From positions 458,957 to 479,175 of the forward strand of contig WELA01008917.1 of the NCBI GenBank assembly GCA_009602735.1: a stretch of DNA of 20,219 nt, read 5' to 3'. Under the pieces are notes generated by a model. It was not told the origin of the DNA and did no database searches. It was given only the letters and a program-made list of their open reading frames with translations. A program made the position numbers and the translations under genes. This DNA is from Mesotaenium endlicherianum (lineage: Eukaryota > Streptophyta > Zygnematophyceae > Zygnematales > Mesotaeniaceae). Below, one piece after another: positions 1 through 12,720 of this stretch (positions are counted from its first letter, which is position 1; every line of letters begins with the position of its first letter).

Positions 1-10
1 CCCCCCCCCC
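1..10. repeat. Poly-C at left contig end
   Basis: Ten C bases open the sequence. The other end also stops in C runs, so the contig probably ends where the assembler could not cross a G/C homopolymer. Confidence 0.8.
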
Positions 11-1198
11 AAAAAAGGAAAGAAGAGAGGAGCAGAGGAGCAGAGTCTCTTCTCAGTCTGTGCTAACCGGGCGGGCAGCATGCGTCGGCCCTCCCTCGCT
101 CAGTCGTCGTGGCGAATGGCTGCTCGCCAGCTGTCATGCGAGGGGGGGGCAAAGGGGGCAGCGTGCACGGGTTGCCGGGCCCATCCTCCACCTGCTTTCC
201 CTCCTCCTCTCCGCATTGCCTCTTTTTTGCCCCTCCCCTTGTCCAGGGGTGGGGAGGGAGGAGGGCATGGCTGAGAGAGCTCCAAGACCCACACACACTC
301 TCTATTTCTCTCCCGGTCTCTCTCCTCCCAACTTTCTGTCCCTCTGGCTGGCTACGCTTGCCCCTGCTGACTCACGAGCACGCGTGGCACGCAGAGGGGA
401 GATGAGCTGGCAAGCTGGCAGGCTGACAGGCTGGCAGGCTGGCAGGAAAGCAGACAGGCAGGGCCAACGAAAAGATTGGCTGTGGCTCCTCCCTCATATC
501 AAGTGAGAAATGCCTGCCAGGCTCCACATGCCGTCGAACTACATCGTCCAGGTGTCGTGCTGTGATGCAGGGGCAAAGGATCCTAGGTCTACGAGCTGTC
601 AGATCCCAAGATACATCCTGCCCTCCATCCTGGGTCCCAACTTCACCCTTCCCATAAGCCCTACTCCACCTCAGCCCTAATCTCCGCGCGCCATCTGAAA
701 CTCTAAAACAAGTCCTCTTACCCCATCAGGTACGCAACCACAAACCTCCAGCAAGGCGGACCCTTCAGCTGGCTGCCGCGCGGGATTGGAGCACTTTCAT
801 GTCTCTGCAGATGTATCGGCCAAAACCTACAACCCCGGAGCTACGACCAGGAGGCCCCCTGAGTGTCTCCCGCGTTCCGCTCCCCCTCAATCTCTCCCTC
901 CTTTTCTCTCTCCCCCCCTCCTCCTTTTGAGGGGAATGAAGGCAGCCTGCAAGCCCTACACGGGGCGCGCCAAGTAGGCAAGGCAGCAGCCGATGAATGA
1001 AGTGCCCTGGGGCAGTGAGTGCCAGGGAGACACAGCGGCAGTAAAACTCTTGCCCTCCACTGTCCTTATATGAGGGTTGAAGGGGCGGCCCGCACCTTGT
1101 ACCCTAAAAAGGCAAGCAATACAGTTGGATATAATTGGTGTGAACAGGGCCTCTCAAACGCATATAACTTCAGGGTAAGAGGAGAAAGAGGTGTCTTA

Positions 1199-2612
<1,414 letters not shown>

Positions 2613-3706
2613 TTCTAATATAGACGGTAGGAGCGTCCTCTCAAGAAGCAACTTGGCCACCTAACGCAGGCGGCAAGTTCGTCTCTTCTCCAAACGACTC
2701 CGTCGTGTAAACAGACTGCTGCAAAGTTTAGGGAGTCTCGAAGCAGGAGTAATGGCTTGTCAAGTAACAATCGTGAATGGAGGGGATGACGTCTCTGATT
2801 TCTTGGGACATTTGTGTCTAGACTTGTACCGAGAAACGTCTCGGCGATGTTACAGGCTACAGCTAGTAAACCTGTTTGCTCGACTTCCATTGACTTCAAT
2901 ATTGTGGTATTCGCCTGCTTGACTTCTAAAGTCGGCAGCAGATGTCTTGTTTGGGGAAATTCCTGGGTTGTAACTCGTCAGCCTTCAGGGAGAGTTAGGG
3001 AGAGCCCGTGAGGAAACGGGGATCCGAGCGTGGATCCGAGATCCGGTCGCGACTCGCAACATTAGCGTTCTGGGGCCAACATTGACGAATGGGAGTGAAT
3101 GTGGGCCACAGGCAGACTTGGGCAGAATTCTTTAAAAGTAATATAGTCCACTCCGGTCCACACCATTTGAAATATATGAGTATATATATTTCTGTATATT
3201 TCCCTATAATGGCTGATAATGATTCCGTGCGCCCTCCATCGACTCGACCCAATCGATCGATAATTACTTGTTGACAGTTGTTGACCTCATCAAAAGTCTG
3301 GTTCAAGTGGGTTGAATATAGCTGATTAAAGTCAAATTAGGGTTGCCTTCCAAGGTTCGTCTCTGTTTTGATCGGAGTGCGAATATATATAGGCGCGGGT
3401 GGGCGTGGGGCTAGGCGATATTTGTAACGCGCCTGTAAAGCTGCTTCAACGAGCCGTGTTCCTCCTGCATGTTCCCCCTAAAGCTGCTGCGGTGCTGTTA
3501 AGATCAGCCTGGAGATTAAGATTAGAGTGCGCTTTCTTTCGCTGCTAGTATCTTCCTTTCTGCTGTCGCCTTTTCCTTCTTGCCATTTTCCGGCCACACA
3601 TTTCCTGTAAATGCACTAACACTTCTTTAGTGTTCCTGTAAAAGACGCCTCCCTGTCTGCCGCGTGATTCGGTGATTGTGGGTCAGTAAGTGACAGAGTG
3701 CTCAAA
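2613..3706. promoter_or_regulatory. Shared head-to-head promoter region, MAPK and NOP53
   Basis: The MAPK start (2612, minus) and the NOP53 start (3707, plus) face away from each other across about 1.1 kb, so both promoters and 5' leaders must lie here. Composition is lower in GC and free of the simple repeats that fill the gene bodies. A direct repeat GGATCCGAG occurs near 3020-3045. The open frames in this stretch resemble nothing known and are probably leader sequence. Confidence 0.6.
3384..3391 (+). promoter_or_regulatory. TATA-box-like element upstream of NOP53
   Basis: TATATATA followed by GGCGCGGG, 316 nt upstream of the NOP53 ATG. It would imply a leader of roughly 290 nt. Assigned by motif and position only; the start of transcription cannot be seen. 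Confidence 0.4.
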
Positions 3707-6700
3707 ATGGGAAAGGTGAAAGCCTCTCGCAAAGGGAAAAAGGCTTGGCGTAAGAACATCAGTACTGCTGATCACGACGAGTATCTGCAAAACGTTGCTA
3801 AAGATGCTCGGAGTGGTGGCCCCTTAGAGTCAGTTCCTAGCGAAGCCCTCTTCTTCGTAGACAAGGATAAAGGTACGATAACCGTTAGAATTTTGCTTGT
3901 AATAGTGATTCAGGCTAAGACAAAACTTTGTGCCTTTTAGTTGATCAGTTTAGAAGGAGCAACCTTGGCCACCTTCTTTTGCTTGTGAAGCAACCCACGA
4001 GCACGAATTTCGAAGTATAACCTTCATGGCAGTTGTGGCTGGTCATGGAGCGTATGCTTCGGTGCATCATGTTGCAAACAGCAAGAGAACTTATGAGTAA
4101 GAATTGAATTCGGTCTTTTTATTCGTTTTTTTTTCGCAGACGAAGCCGTCCAGAGAAAGGTAGACCGACACAGAGGCAAAGCTCTGCGGACAGACAGTAT
4201 TCTGACGAGAGGCTCCCTGGTGAAGCCTGTAGCTTGGCCAGCAAAGCGCAAGAACCTCCCTTCTGGCAGTGAAGCTGCACTTCCCCTGGCAGCCAAGGTG
4301 AAGACAAGTGGCAAGGGTGAACCTGCGGCTGCGACTGCCAAGCCCGAAGTACGTGATGGGAAGAACCATTTGCTATCAGTCGGGAACTGGTGTACAGCTC
4401 TTGGGGGGGGAAGTGAAACTGCCGACTGATGCTCGGCTGGTTGTCGGCCGTTCCTCCTCCTCGTTTGAGATTGCCTTTCCTTCTTTCTAGAGGAGGGACG
4501 GGGGACGGAGGGGGCAGGATCTTAGAAGAGATTGCTTGTACGAAGGAAGTAGTGCCGCATGGCAGCTTGACGCTGATCAATGCGCGCAAAGCTTGAGACA
4601 GAGAAAGGGGGGGGCGGAGGGAGGGAGATGGGCTTGCAAGTACAGCGGAAGGTGCACCTGAGGAAGGTGCATCTGCGGATACCTCTTTGGAAGCCCCTTC
4701 GTGAAGGTTAGCTTTGACACCTCCAGGCAGCTATGTCGAGTCCGGCAGCTTCTCCACTCAAACCCCTCCACTCTATATACCCCCTTTCCCATACCTTCCT
4801 TACAAGAGTCTCCTGACTCCATTCCACACTGGAATACTCAGCTCTGAGACTTTAATACTGGCATGCATACTGCATGGTGTGATATGCAGATGGCAATGAC
4901 TTGGCAGTCGTGTACAGCAAGTAGCAGAGCTAGCAGGACCAGAACCAGGGCCCTGTCTGATCCAGCCCCCGAGCCAAAGCCTTTCTGGGAGCAGCTCCTG
5001 GATTCAGATCGGACTTTGCGGAAGTTTCACGAGAAGTCGTGAGCACGCTCGTCTCCCCCCCCCCTTCCCTCGAGGAATGGAGGGAGGAGAGACACTGTCT
5101 GCAGAACTCCCATGGATGGGTGGGTTGTTTGTCTTCCCCCTCGGAGAGGGAGGAGGAAAGCATGGAAGGCAATTGGCTGGGGTGCTCGCCCCGTTCAAGC
5201 AGCCACCCGTGCCTTCCTCTGCCCTCAGTCAGTCACGTACCTATCTCTTTCGGGTGGAGCTGGCCAGCTGGCCTCTCCATGCCATCCTGGCTAGCCTGGG
5301 CTGACCTGGCGTGCTCAGCCTAGCGTGCACAGCACGTTGTCCCCGCGATGCCGGCTCTTGATTGACTGACAGCTGGCGCTCTGCGCGGGGCGCGCATGAA
5401 CGCTCGGGTGGGGGCAGGCGGCACACAATGAGAAGAAGCGCAAGGGGGGGGTCCGCGACGCCTGGGCGGAGGAAGGTGCGTTTCCTCCAGCTCCCTTTCT
5501 GCCCCTGCCCGTCCACCGTGTGTACCCGCCTGTCAGAAACTGCCAGAGCTCTCTCACCTGCGTGCTCGCACGGGCTTTTTTGGCACCCCAGTGTCTTAGG
5601 CTTGCGCTGCTTGTGCCAGGCTGGCACTCAGCATGCCAGGCTGCAATATTGCAGCGGTGCACGTCCGCCTTAGAAGTGCCAGGTGGCATGTGCTGTGCGC
5701 GGTGTCCGCCGAGGGGAGACCAGCAGCAGGTGCTTACTGAGGGGGGTTGAAAAGTAGTAGAGGCAGACGCCACCTGGAGCAATCTTGGGGGCTCTCCATC
5801 ATCGCCATTCGTATGGTCATGATATCATTGCGTCTGCTTGGCTCCCTCATTGACACTGTCCGGTCCCTGAAGAGTCAGGGCGGGCGGCTGGTTGCGCCTG
5901 GCGGCTGTGAGGGACAGATGTCGGGCGTGGAGGGGAGCAGGTGCAACAGGGGAGGTTTGCAGTGCTGTGTGTGTGTTACGGGCCTGTGCCTGATGATGGT
6001 GCTCTCTGTTTGGGGGGGGGGGTCGGGGTTTTGGGGTTGGATGGCTGCAGAGGAGGTGCCCGAAAATGTGTTGGACACGCGCCCCCCCAAGGTGTGTGCC
6101 CTCCTTTACCCTCACACCCCCTACCCCAGGACCTATCGCTAGCTTGAACTCCGCTTATACTTCGCTCCCCTTGGGACGCGCGGGGGGGCTCGGGAAGCGT
6201 ACTACCTGCGGCAAGGCGCCAGCTGTCCTCTTGCACGAGGCTGGGTCGCCCTGGCCATCTCGCGTCATTAACGAGGAGAGGCACATGTTGACGGCTGACC
6301 AACGCCAGCCATCCTGACTCTAACTGAGGCTCGGGAGAGGGGACTGGTCTCGAAGGGGGCTGGTGGGATGGGGGATGGGGAAAGGCGGAAGGGGGAGCCC
6401 TGGGGAAGGGAGAATGTGGGGTCAAGAAGGGCCCTTGGGCAATGAGAGCTACTGGCTCTTGGAAGGCTGGGGAAAAAATGGGGTGCCTTGGAGAGCAGGG
6501 CTAGAAAAGGTAAAAAGGCAGGATGGAAGTGGGGGAGAGGGAGGGGCTGTGGGAAAGGAAGGCAGCTGCCTCATGGAGGAGTGCCCTCATTGTCTTTGAC
6601 AATGCTCTTGGCCCGGGGAGGACGTGTGAGGACTCCTGATGAAGTGCTGTCTCAAGCAGAGCTGCTGGGATCTGGGGAGGACAGGCGGGTCGCCAGGGAG

Positions 6701-8173
6701 GGGCCCGCTACCCCCGCCCCCACCCTCAACTCCAACCCCAACCCCCCCCTCCACACAAGTGCTGCGAGTGTGGTGCAAGCATTGCTTTAGTCGTTTGTCG
6801 TTGTCATGATCTGCCTTGTCTCCTCCTCCTCCTCTCCTGAGAGGGAGAGTCGCCTCCTGGGAGGGAGACATGCGATGGCTGGCCCTCCCTCCCCCTTCTC
6901 TTGGTGTAGAAGTGTGAAGCCTAGAAGAAGCACAAGGCCCGACTGAGGAGGCCTGAGGACGCGAGAGAAGGGAGGTGGAGTCGCCACGTGGCAGTTGGTG
7001 AAGCCGTCGTACGCTTGCATCTCCCAGGGGAGACTGCTCTTACCACCTCCAGCTGGCCCTCTTGCTCTCTGCCGCCTTCTCCTCGCCCCCTTTCTCTCCC
7101 CCCCTCACCCCATCCCCTCTCACCCCACCCCCTCTTCCTCCTCCCTCTCGTCGTTCTTCTCCTCGCCCTCCATCGCAAGCTCCAACTCGACCTCCACCTC
7201 TAAGTTGACCCCCATCCCCACACCCCCACCCCCACCCCCACCTTCACCCCAGCCCATCTTTTCTCTCCTCTAGCCTGGCTGCTGTAGTGGGCCCTGCCGG
7301 CTGCCCTCAGCTCTTGCAGCTCCTTCTATATGCTGCCAGCTGCACAGCCACAGCTTGCGCCAGCAGCCTGCAGAGTGCCGTGCAGGCAAGGCGTGTGTGG
7401 CACCGCGTCAAGTCCAGACTCTCAACGCGCGCGTCGCTTGTTGTTGTTGTTTCTGTTATTGCTGCTACTGCGGCTGCAGGTGGGCAAGAAGCTGAGGCTG
7501 AGGAGCAAGGTGCGGCCGCAGGAGAGGCTGTCGGCGCACACGCCTGCGCTCCAGATCGACGAGCCCGGCTGCTCCTACAACCCCTCCTACGACGACCATC
7601 AGGTCAGCNGGGGTGGGGGGGCTTTGGGGAAGTGCAGGAGGCGCTGGGGCAGGCGGTGGCCCAGGTGGTGCAGAAGGAGCTTGCCAAGGACCTGCGGCCC
7701 GAGCCTGTCATCCGCCAGGTGGCGCTCGAGGAGGACCCGTCCGCCATTGACGACGAGGATGTACGGCGGCCTTCCATCTTCCTCTCCCTCCCTTCCTCCC
7801 CCTCTCTCACTTCCTCCCTCTCTCATACACACACGCGCGCATACACTCTCACTCTCTCTATATATATACATGTATTAATATATATTTATTTTTGGGGAGG
7901 CCTTTGGGTGCTGGTCTGGCTGGGGCCACCTAGGACAGTTAGCACGTGGGCGCTGCCGCACTCCTGGCTGAGGGCTCTGTGCTCAGGCAGGAGCAGGCGC
8001 GGGACGGTAGGATGTCTTCGATCTACGGAATGCACCCAAGAGGCTGGTGAATAATTGCATGAAGCCATGACCGACTACCCTGCCACGTCGCGGAGCAGGT
8101 GCCCATTAGCTTGTCCTGTTTTTCCTCCGACGCTGGGATGTGGAGCTCAGAGAGGCAGGGGGGGGGGGGGGGN

Positions 8174-8213
<40 letters not shown>

Positions 8214-11200
8214 GAGGTCGTCGGAGGGTGGAGAGGCCAGGTGAGGGGGAGGACAATGGGTCTCTTCCTCTCGAGAGGAAGTGCATCAGTGGATAAAACG
8301 CCTGCTCAATTTGCTGGTCTGGTTGTTGCGTGTGCCAGCTATTGTCTACGCACTGGTGTGTTAGTCAGTTGCCTGCTGCCACCTCACTTGCAGATGCGTC
8401 CTCGTTGCATTCCGTCTTGTCTCTCTCTCCCTTGCCAGATGTACTTTCTGGAGGCGGCGGGCGTGGCCGGCGAGGAGCATGGGGAGGGAGACAAGGAGGA
8501 CGAGGACGAGGACAGTGACGACGCGGGAGACAGGGAGGGCCAGGAGAACGGGGGGGACATCGCCGCAGAGGGGGATGGCGGGCAGGCAGCAGCTCCGTCC
8601 ATTGCCAGGTGGACCTCCCAGCCATGTTCCGCCAGCCACGATCGCTTCAGCTGTCGCCACTTGGCACTACCCCAGGCTTCGGGCTGTATACGTGCGAGCG
8701 AGCATGGGGCTTTTGCCGTGCAGATATGCGTGCCAGTATTTGTGTGCGGATGAAACGGCCCAACTTGTTCCTATCACGCACGGAGCTAAGAAGTAGAAAA
8801 AGGGGGAGGAAAAAGGAAGGGCCCGGCTTGTTATCTTCTGTGATGCGGAGTCTTGGTCCTGTGTGGTCCTGTGAAGAGCCCCCATTCGGTCTTGGTGCGC
8901 GGACGCACCCGGATTGTGGGCTCGGCGACCCTGTGGCCAGGCTTCACCCCCGCTCTGCTGTATGTTTGCTTGCTTGCTTGCTTGTGAGGTTTGTTTATTT
9001 CCTTGTGGGGTATGCCGGACATAAAACCCGAACATGAAAGGTACTTTCAAACAGCCGTCAGCCGTCAAATGAAGTGCGCAGTGCAGCAGCTGTAGACGCG
9101 CAGATACGCCGCATCTGAACTTCCTTGCTCGCACGGATCCTTTCGAAGGCTGGCCTGCATGCAGTGGCCCGATGGATGTGCGGGACCGGAGTGCCCGTCA
9201 CTGTATGGAGGTGCGGGGGGCCGTCGCACTGAGGGAGGAGGGAGCTGTCACAGAATGGGAAGAGACGAGAGATGGCTGTGATTGCCACGAGAAAGATGAC
9301 CTAAATGCGTGTGGGAGGGGTTCAGTCTCCTGGCTGAAGAGGGAGTAGAGGAGGAGCCCGAGGGTGCACGATAGCGCGATAGGCACACTCTTTTCTCTTG
9401 TGAGATGTGGCGCCTTGCTCTGCTGCCCAGCGCCAGGGGACGGTGCTTGGCCAGCACCAGCAGCAGCGGCACCCGCAGCGGCAGCAGTTGCAGCAGGGGC
9501 ACAGTCTGCAGCGGCAGCCATTCTTGAGGTCAGAACAGGCTGGGTTGACTACGGGTCCTGCCTGCCAGCCAGCCAGTTGGGGGCTGCAGTGAGGTGGCGA
9601 TGGATCCGCTGGAGAGCATCAATGGATGCGTTTGAGGGTGTCTCTGCCGGCTGTCTCCCAGGGAAGGAGAACAGGGAGGGACGGAGGAAGAGAGGGTAAG
9701 GCGAAGAGGGATCGAGAGGGGGGTCGATGAAGAGGGAGCAGGAAGAGGCGGCAAGCGGGAGATGGAGGAGGTGAAGGGCAAAGAAGGAGGGAGGGAGAAA
9801 GGGAGTGCCACAAGTTTGTGTTGACTTTGTGTGCGTGCATATGTGTGTGTGTGCGTGTGTGTTTGCGTGCGTGTGTGCAGGCCCGTGCGGGTGAAGAAGC
9901 TGACGCAGGCGGACCTCAACAGGAGGCTGCGCAGGCAGGCGCAGGAGAAGGAGATGGCGGAGAAGAAGGAGGTGAAGCGGCAGCGCAAGGACATCGAGAG
10001 GTACCCTGCTGTGTGGCTGCCATGCCTCTGCTCCTCTAGTGCTAGTGCTCAGTCAGAAAGACAGCTGAGCCCTCATTCCGCCCCCCCGCCAACCCCCGCC
10101 AGCTCCTCAGTGGTGAAAGTTGTAAGTTTCACCGGCATTAGTCCGAAAGCAGGCAGTGGTGGGGGTGCCAGCGGCGGGACTCCAAAGAAGTACCCGGAAT
10201 GTGATAATGTGCAAGAAGATAACAAGTGCGTACTTGTCAGAGACACACGCGTATCTATGCCCCATGTAATGCGAGGAGGGGGAGGGCGTGAAGGATGTCC
10301 AACTCTTGTTTGACATATCCACATCTTTTTACTGATTGGTCGTGCGAGCATGCGTGTAATAGGAATATGCGTATACACATGCTCTTACTCATGCACGTTT
10401 TATGTAACTGTTGTTTTTTATTTTTCTCCCGTACGTGTGGCCCAGGCTGCCGGACATTTTGGAGGAGCTGGAGGGAGAGAGGGAGCAGACGGCGAGCAAG
10501 CGGCAGAGGAAGGACGTGGCGCGGCAGGAGAAGGCTGCGGCAGGGCCCCCTCGCCTCGGCCGTCACAAGTGCGTTTCCTGCCTCTCCTGCTGTTGGCCCC
10601 CTCCTCTCTCTCTGCCCCCCTCCCCCTCTTCGCCCCCTCCCCTCCCTTCGCCACCTGTCATTCTCCCCTATCCTCCCTTGAGCTGCGCTGGTGCGGCTCT
10701 TACTCGTGCTGGGCTTGCGCTTCGCATGGGGGAAATATTGCACGAGTAGATGCATCAGATAGGTGCACGTGCACTTAGTTTTACGCACGTATGCATGACT
10801 GCCCGTGTGGCTAGGTGGCTGGTGTGTGTGCGTGTGTGTTTTCTGGTGTTTGTGCGATGAAAAGAGTGAGGACAATGGCTTGCTTGCTGCTGGCTCATCC
10901 ATGGACGTGCTGTTAGTGTAAAGGGTGAGCCTTCATCTCCTTCTCGCCCCCGTTGTCCTCCCCGCTCCCTTCACGCCCATTCATAGCCTCCCAGCTGCTT
11001 GTATCAACCTCAAGGCCCTCCTCCGCTCTTTCACCAGGCCATGCTGTGCCTTTGGCAACAGGGCCAGGACAGCTAGCTGACAGTGGGGTGGAAGCCTGCC
11101 TTGGGGGGTGTCTTGTGTATATGTATGCGGGCGTACGTGCGTGCGTGCGTGTGTGTGTCGGTGGGGGGGGGGTGCGTTTGCACGGGAGCAGGTTTGACGC

Positions 11201-11842
11201 GGCGCCAGTGCAGGTGCTGCTGAGCGAAGAGCTCACGGGCTCTCTGCGCCAGCTTAAGGTGCTTGCCTCTTCCCGCAGCTCTACAGTTTCTAACGTCCTT
11301 TCCCTTCCCCCCTCTTATTCACAAACTTTACGACATCCTGTGTGCCTCGTCTGAGCTGTCAATATGTGCACTTGCGATATATCTGGCACTGCTGGCTGGT
11401 GTTTTTTTGGCACTCATATATTTTGGGTGAGCACAATAGTGTCTTCCTTTCCCCCCTCCTGCACACTCTATCAGGTAGGGGGCGTGGTCAGGCGCCAGGA
11501 TGGGTGGGGCCCGCAAGAAAAACTAGCCATAAGAGAGGGAGGCGGAGTGAGAATGAAGGGTTCATTGTTTTGGGGAAAGGATGTGGAGAGGTCAGCCATG
11601 GCTGCTCGTCCTGTTGAGCTGACAGCTGGCCATCTGGCTGTCTGGCCCTCATGCAGCCATCGGGGGGTTGCCGTGAGCTGTGAGGGGGCGTAGCCTCTCT
11701 CCACCCTGCAGACTGACTGACAGGTGGCTGGCTGTGGTTCGGTGCTCTGAGTGCCCCCAGGGGTGCTGCACGCTGGCGAGGGACCGCTTCAAGAGCCTGC
11801 AGCGCCGCGGCCTGCTGGAGCCACGTGTCCCCGTCAAGTGAG

Positions 11843-11933
<91 letters not shown>

Positions 11934-12294
11934 NGCCCTGACCCCTGCCCCTACCCTGACTCTTGCATTGGTGTGAAGTTGTTGACCACGTCCTTGCCCC
12001 TGTCCCAATGCCGGGACCAAGATAGGCTCAAAGGTACTTCTGTTTGTGCTCAAATATATGGTCTGTGGCGCTGACACGTATGGAAGTACGACGGCGGTGG
12101 TGGTGGTGGTGGTGGTGGTGGTGGCGGTGGTGGTGGTCATGTTGAGCAGGAGGAAGCAGGCGAGGTCCCTGAAGCTGGTGGAGCAGGGCAGCCAGGGCAA
12201 GAAGGAGCGCGAGATGCACGCCGAGATCCAAGCCATGCGCACAGCTCGCAAAGAGAAGGCCTCGGGAGTTGCACCCACTGACATTCTGCTCTGA
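3707..12294 (+). CDS. NOP53: Ribosome biogenesis protein NOP53 (GLTSCR2/SMO4 family), 10 exons
   Basis: Nucleolar factor of 60S subunit assembly; in yeast Nop53 brings the exosome/Mtr4 to pre-60S particles for ITS2 processing. Exons: 3707-3872, 4140-4348, 7480-7602, 7638-7760, 8439-8608, 9881-10000, 10446-10568, 11192-11258, 11761-11837, 12150-12294; sum 1323 nt, 440 aa, all phases agree. Family marks in order: N-terminal SRKGKKAWRKNIS and PSEALFFVDKDK; EPGCSYNPSYDDHQ; LRPEPV; MYFLEA plus an acidic run (exon 5); basic helix RPVRVKKLTQADLNRR; PPRLGRHKF; VQVLLSEELTGSLRQLK; CCTLARDRFKSLQRRGLLEPR; lysine/arginine-rich C-terminus. Length is close to plant and animal homologues. The preceding GTG is not used; the ATG at 3707 begins the conserved MGK. 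The DLWG-type segment common in plant homologues between exons 2 and 3 was not found and may sit in an unseen exon of the 3.1-kb intron 2. The 35-nt intron 3 contains an N and is probably a collapsed gap. Confidence 0.93.
4349..7479 (+). other. NOP53 intron 2 (3.1 kb)
   Basis: Runs from donor GTACGT after ...AKPE to acceptor CTGCAG before VGKKLRLR. It is by far the longest intron here. It holds many G- or C-rich blocks, a G-quadruplex-type cluster at 6012-6040, pyrimidine DNA at about 7066-7170, and a C5A-type repeat at about 7215-7250. Open frames up to ~150 codons occur but have biased, low-complexity composition and no family resemblance. A 39-nt phase-compatible candidate micro-exon is at 6053-6091. 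Confidence 0.6.
6012..6040 (+). other. G-quadruplex-forming G cluster
   Basis: G11, then GGGG, GGGG and GG separated by 2-4 nt loops on the NOP53 transcript strand. This meets the usual pattern for an intramolecular quadruplex in RNA or DNA; no function is shown. Confidence 0.5.
7603..7637 (+). other. NOP53 intron 3, probably collapsed (N at 7609)
   Basis: Donor GTCAGC is followed at once by an N and G runs, then the acceptor GTGCAG. At 35 nt it is shorter than every other intron here (165 nt or more). The N marks an uncertain G-homopolymer junction, so the true intron is probably longer. Confidence 0.6.
7771..7834 (+). repeat. C/U-rich tract after NOP53 exon 4 donor
   Basis: Starts about 10 nt after the GTACGG donor. 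It is followed by CA repeats and a TATATATATA run. Confidence 0.8.
8158..8212 (+). repeat. Poly-G tract with one N (NOP53 intron 4)
   Basis: Fifteen G, an N at 8173, then 39 G, all on the NOP53 transcript strand. The printed length is likely unreliable because homopolymers this long are poorly sequenced. Lies about 225 nt before the exon 5 acceptor. Confidence 0.9.
9826..9878 (+). repeat. GU-rich tract abutting NOP53 exon 6 acceptor
   Basis: Degenerate GTGTGCGTGTG units run right up to the acceptor CAG (9878-9880). The 3' splice site therefore lacks a normal U/C tract. Confidence 0.85.
10575..10680 (+). repeat. C/U-rich tract after NOP53 exon 7 donor
   Basis: Almost pure C and T from just after GTGCGT, with several runs of C5-C6. 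Its partner is the GU/G-rich tract at 11107-11180, near the other end of the same intron. Confidence 0.8.
11107..11180 (+). repeat. GU/G-rich tract before NOP53 exon 8 acceptor
   Basis: GTGCGTGCGTGTGTG units followed by a G10 run, ending about 10 nt before the acceptor GCAG (11188-11191). Confidence 0.8.
11843..11934 (+). repeat. Poly-C tract of 91 C plus N, immediately after NOP53 exon 9 donor
   Basis: The donor GTGAGC at 11838-11843 passes straight into 91 consecutive C, ending in an N at 11934. The printed length may be truncated. It lies in intron 9, whose other end carries a GGT repeat. Confidence 0.92.
12092..12138 (+). repeat. (GGT)n repeat before NOP53 exon 10 acceptor
   Basis: About 15 GGT units with GGC interruptions, ending 11 nt before the acceptor AG (12148-12149). 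Translated it would give poly-Val, but it is intronic: exon 10 begins at 12150 and completes the Lys codon split at 11837. Confidence 0.85.
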
Positions 12295-12720
12295 AGGCGG
12301 GGCACCCGGATCTAGCCCAGAATTGCAGAAGGACACAAAGTGAGATTTGCAAGTTGTGAATCTTGGGTCAGGTTTACGCTCTTTAGCTTCGAATGTGCAT
12401 GTGTCAATGATGGTGTCTAGAGAGTTGACAGAGGTTTTTTATGCTTGCTGGGCAAAGCCGCCCAGCTGGGCCGCTGTTCGACTCATTCCCATGTTGTGGA
12501 CTATTATTGATACGTCTTTCAAAGAAGCAGTTGAAGAAATCATCATTGCTTTCCCAAAAGATTCGCAAGAGCTTCTTCCTCCATTGACGAAGGGTATTCA
12601 AAACTTAAATTGGTTAAATATCGTAACATTGACATATGCAAGGCCATAACTCGGCAGCAAAATCCAGCCCTTACTGATGGCTTGCGACATTCTTTTATCA
12701 TTGTCTATAACAGCAATAAA
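12295..12720 (+). other. Putative NOP53 3' UTR
   Basis: Follows the TGA at 12292-12294 and ends at an AATAAA. It contains a frame of about 100 codons (12347-12649; first codon ATG) with ordinary amino-acid composition but no family I recognise. Most likely untranslated. Confidence 0.4.
12715..12720 (+). promoter_or_regulatory. AATAAA polyadenylation-signal candidate for NOP53
   Basis: An exact AATAAA in CAGCAATAAAACAC, 421 nt after the NOP53 stop. It is a plausible cleavage signal, but the region is AT-rich and chance matches are expected. Confidence 0.4.

Noticed and set aside
405..448. Spaced GCTGGCAG repeats considered as CRISPR-like or regulatory
   Set aside because: Short degenerate tandem units without spacers, inside a eukaryotic intron.
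4926..5040. Frame with KPFWEQLLDSDRT in NOP53 intron 2, resembling a coding exon for the missing tryptophan segment
   Set aside because: Every AG acceptor in that frame leaves a one-base overhang and the GTGAGC donor leaves two, which fits neither the phase-0 end of exon 2 nor the phase-0 start of exon 3.
6025..6036. GGGGTTTTGGGG, the ciliate telomere unit
   Set aside because: A single unit inside an intron beside a G11 run; no array, so no telomere.
7287..8054. 255-codon open frame across NOP53 exons 3-4
   Set aside because: It crosses an N, reads through splice sites, and is a different frame from the one encoding EPGCSYNP and LRPEPV.
8158..8212. Poly-glycine coding stretch
   Set aside because: It lies between the exon 4 donor (7761) and the exon 5 acceptor (8438) of NOP53, so it is intronic.
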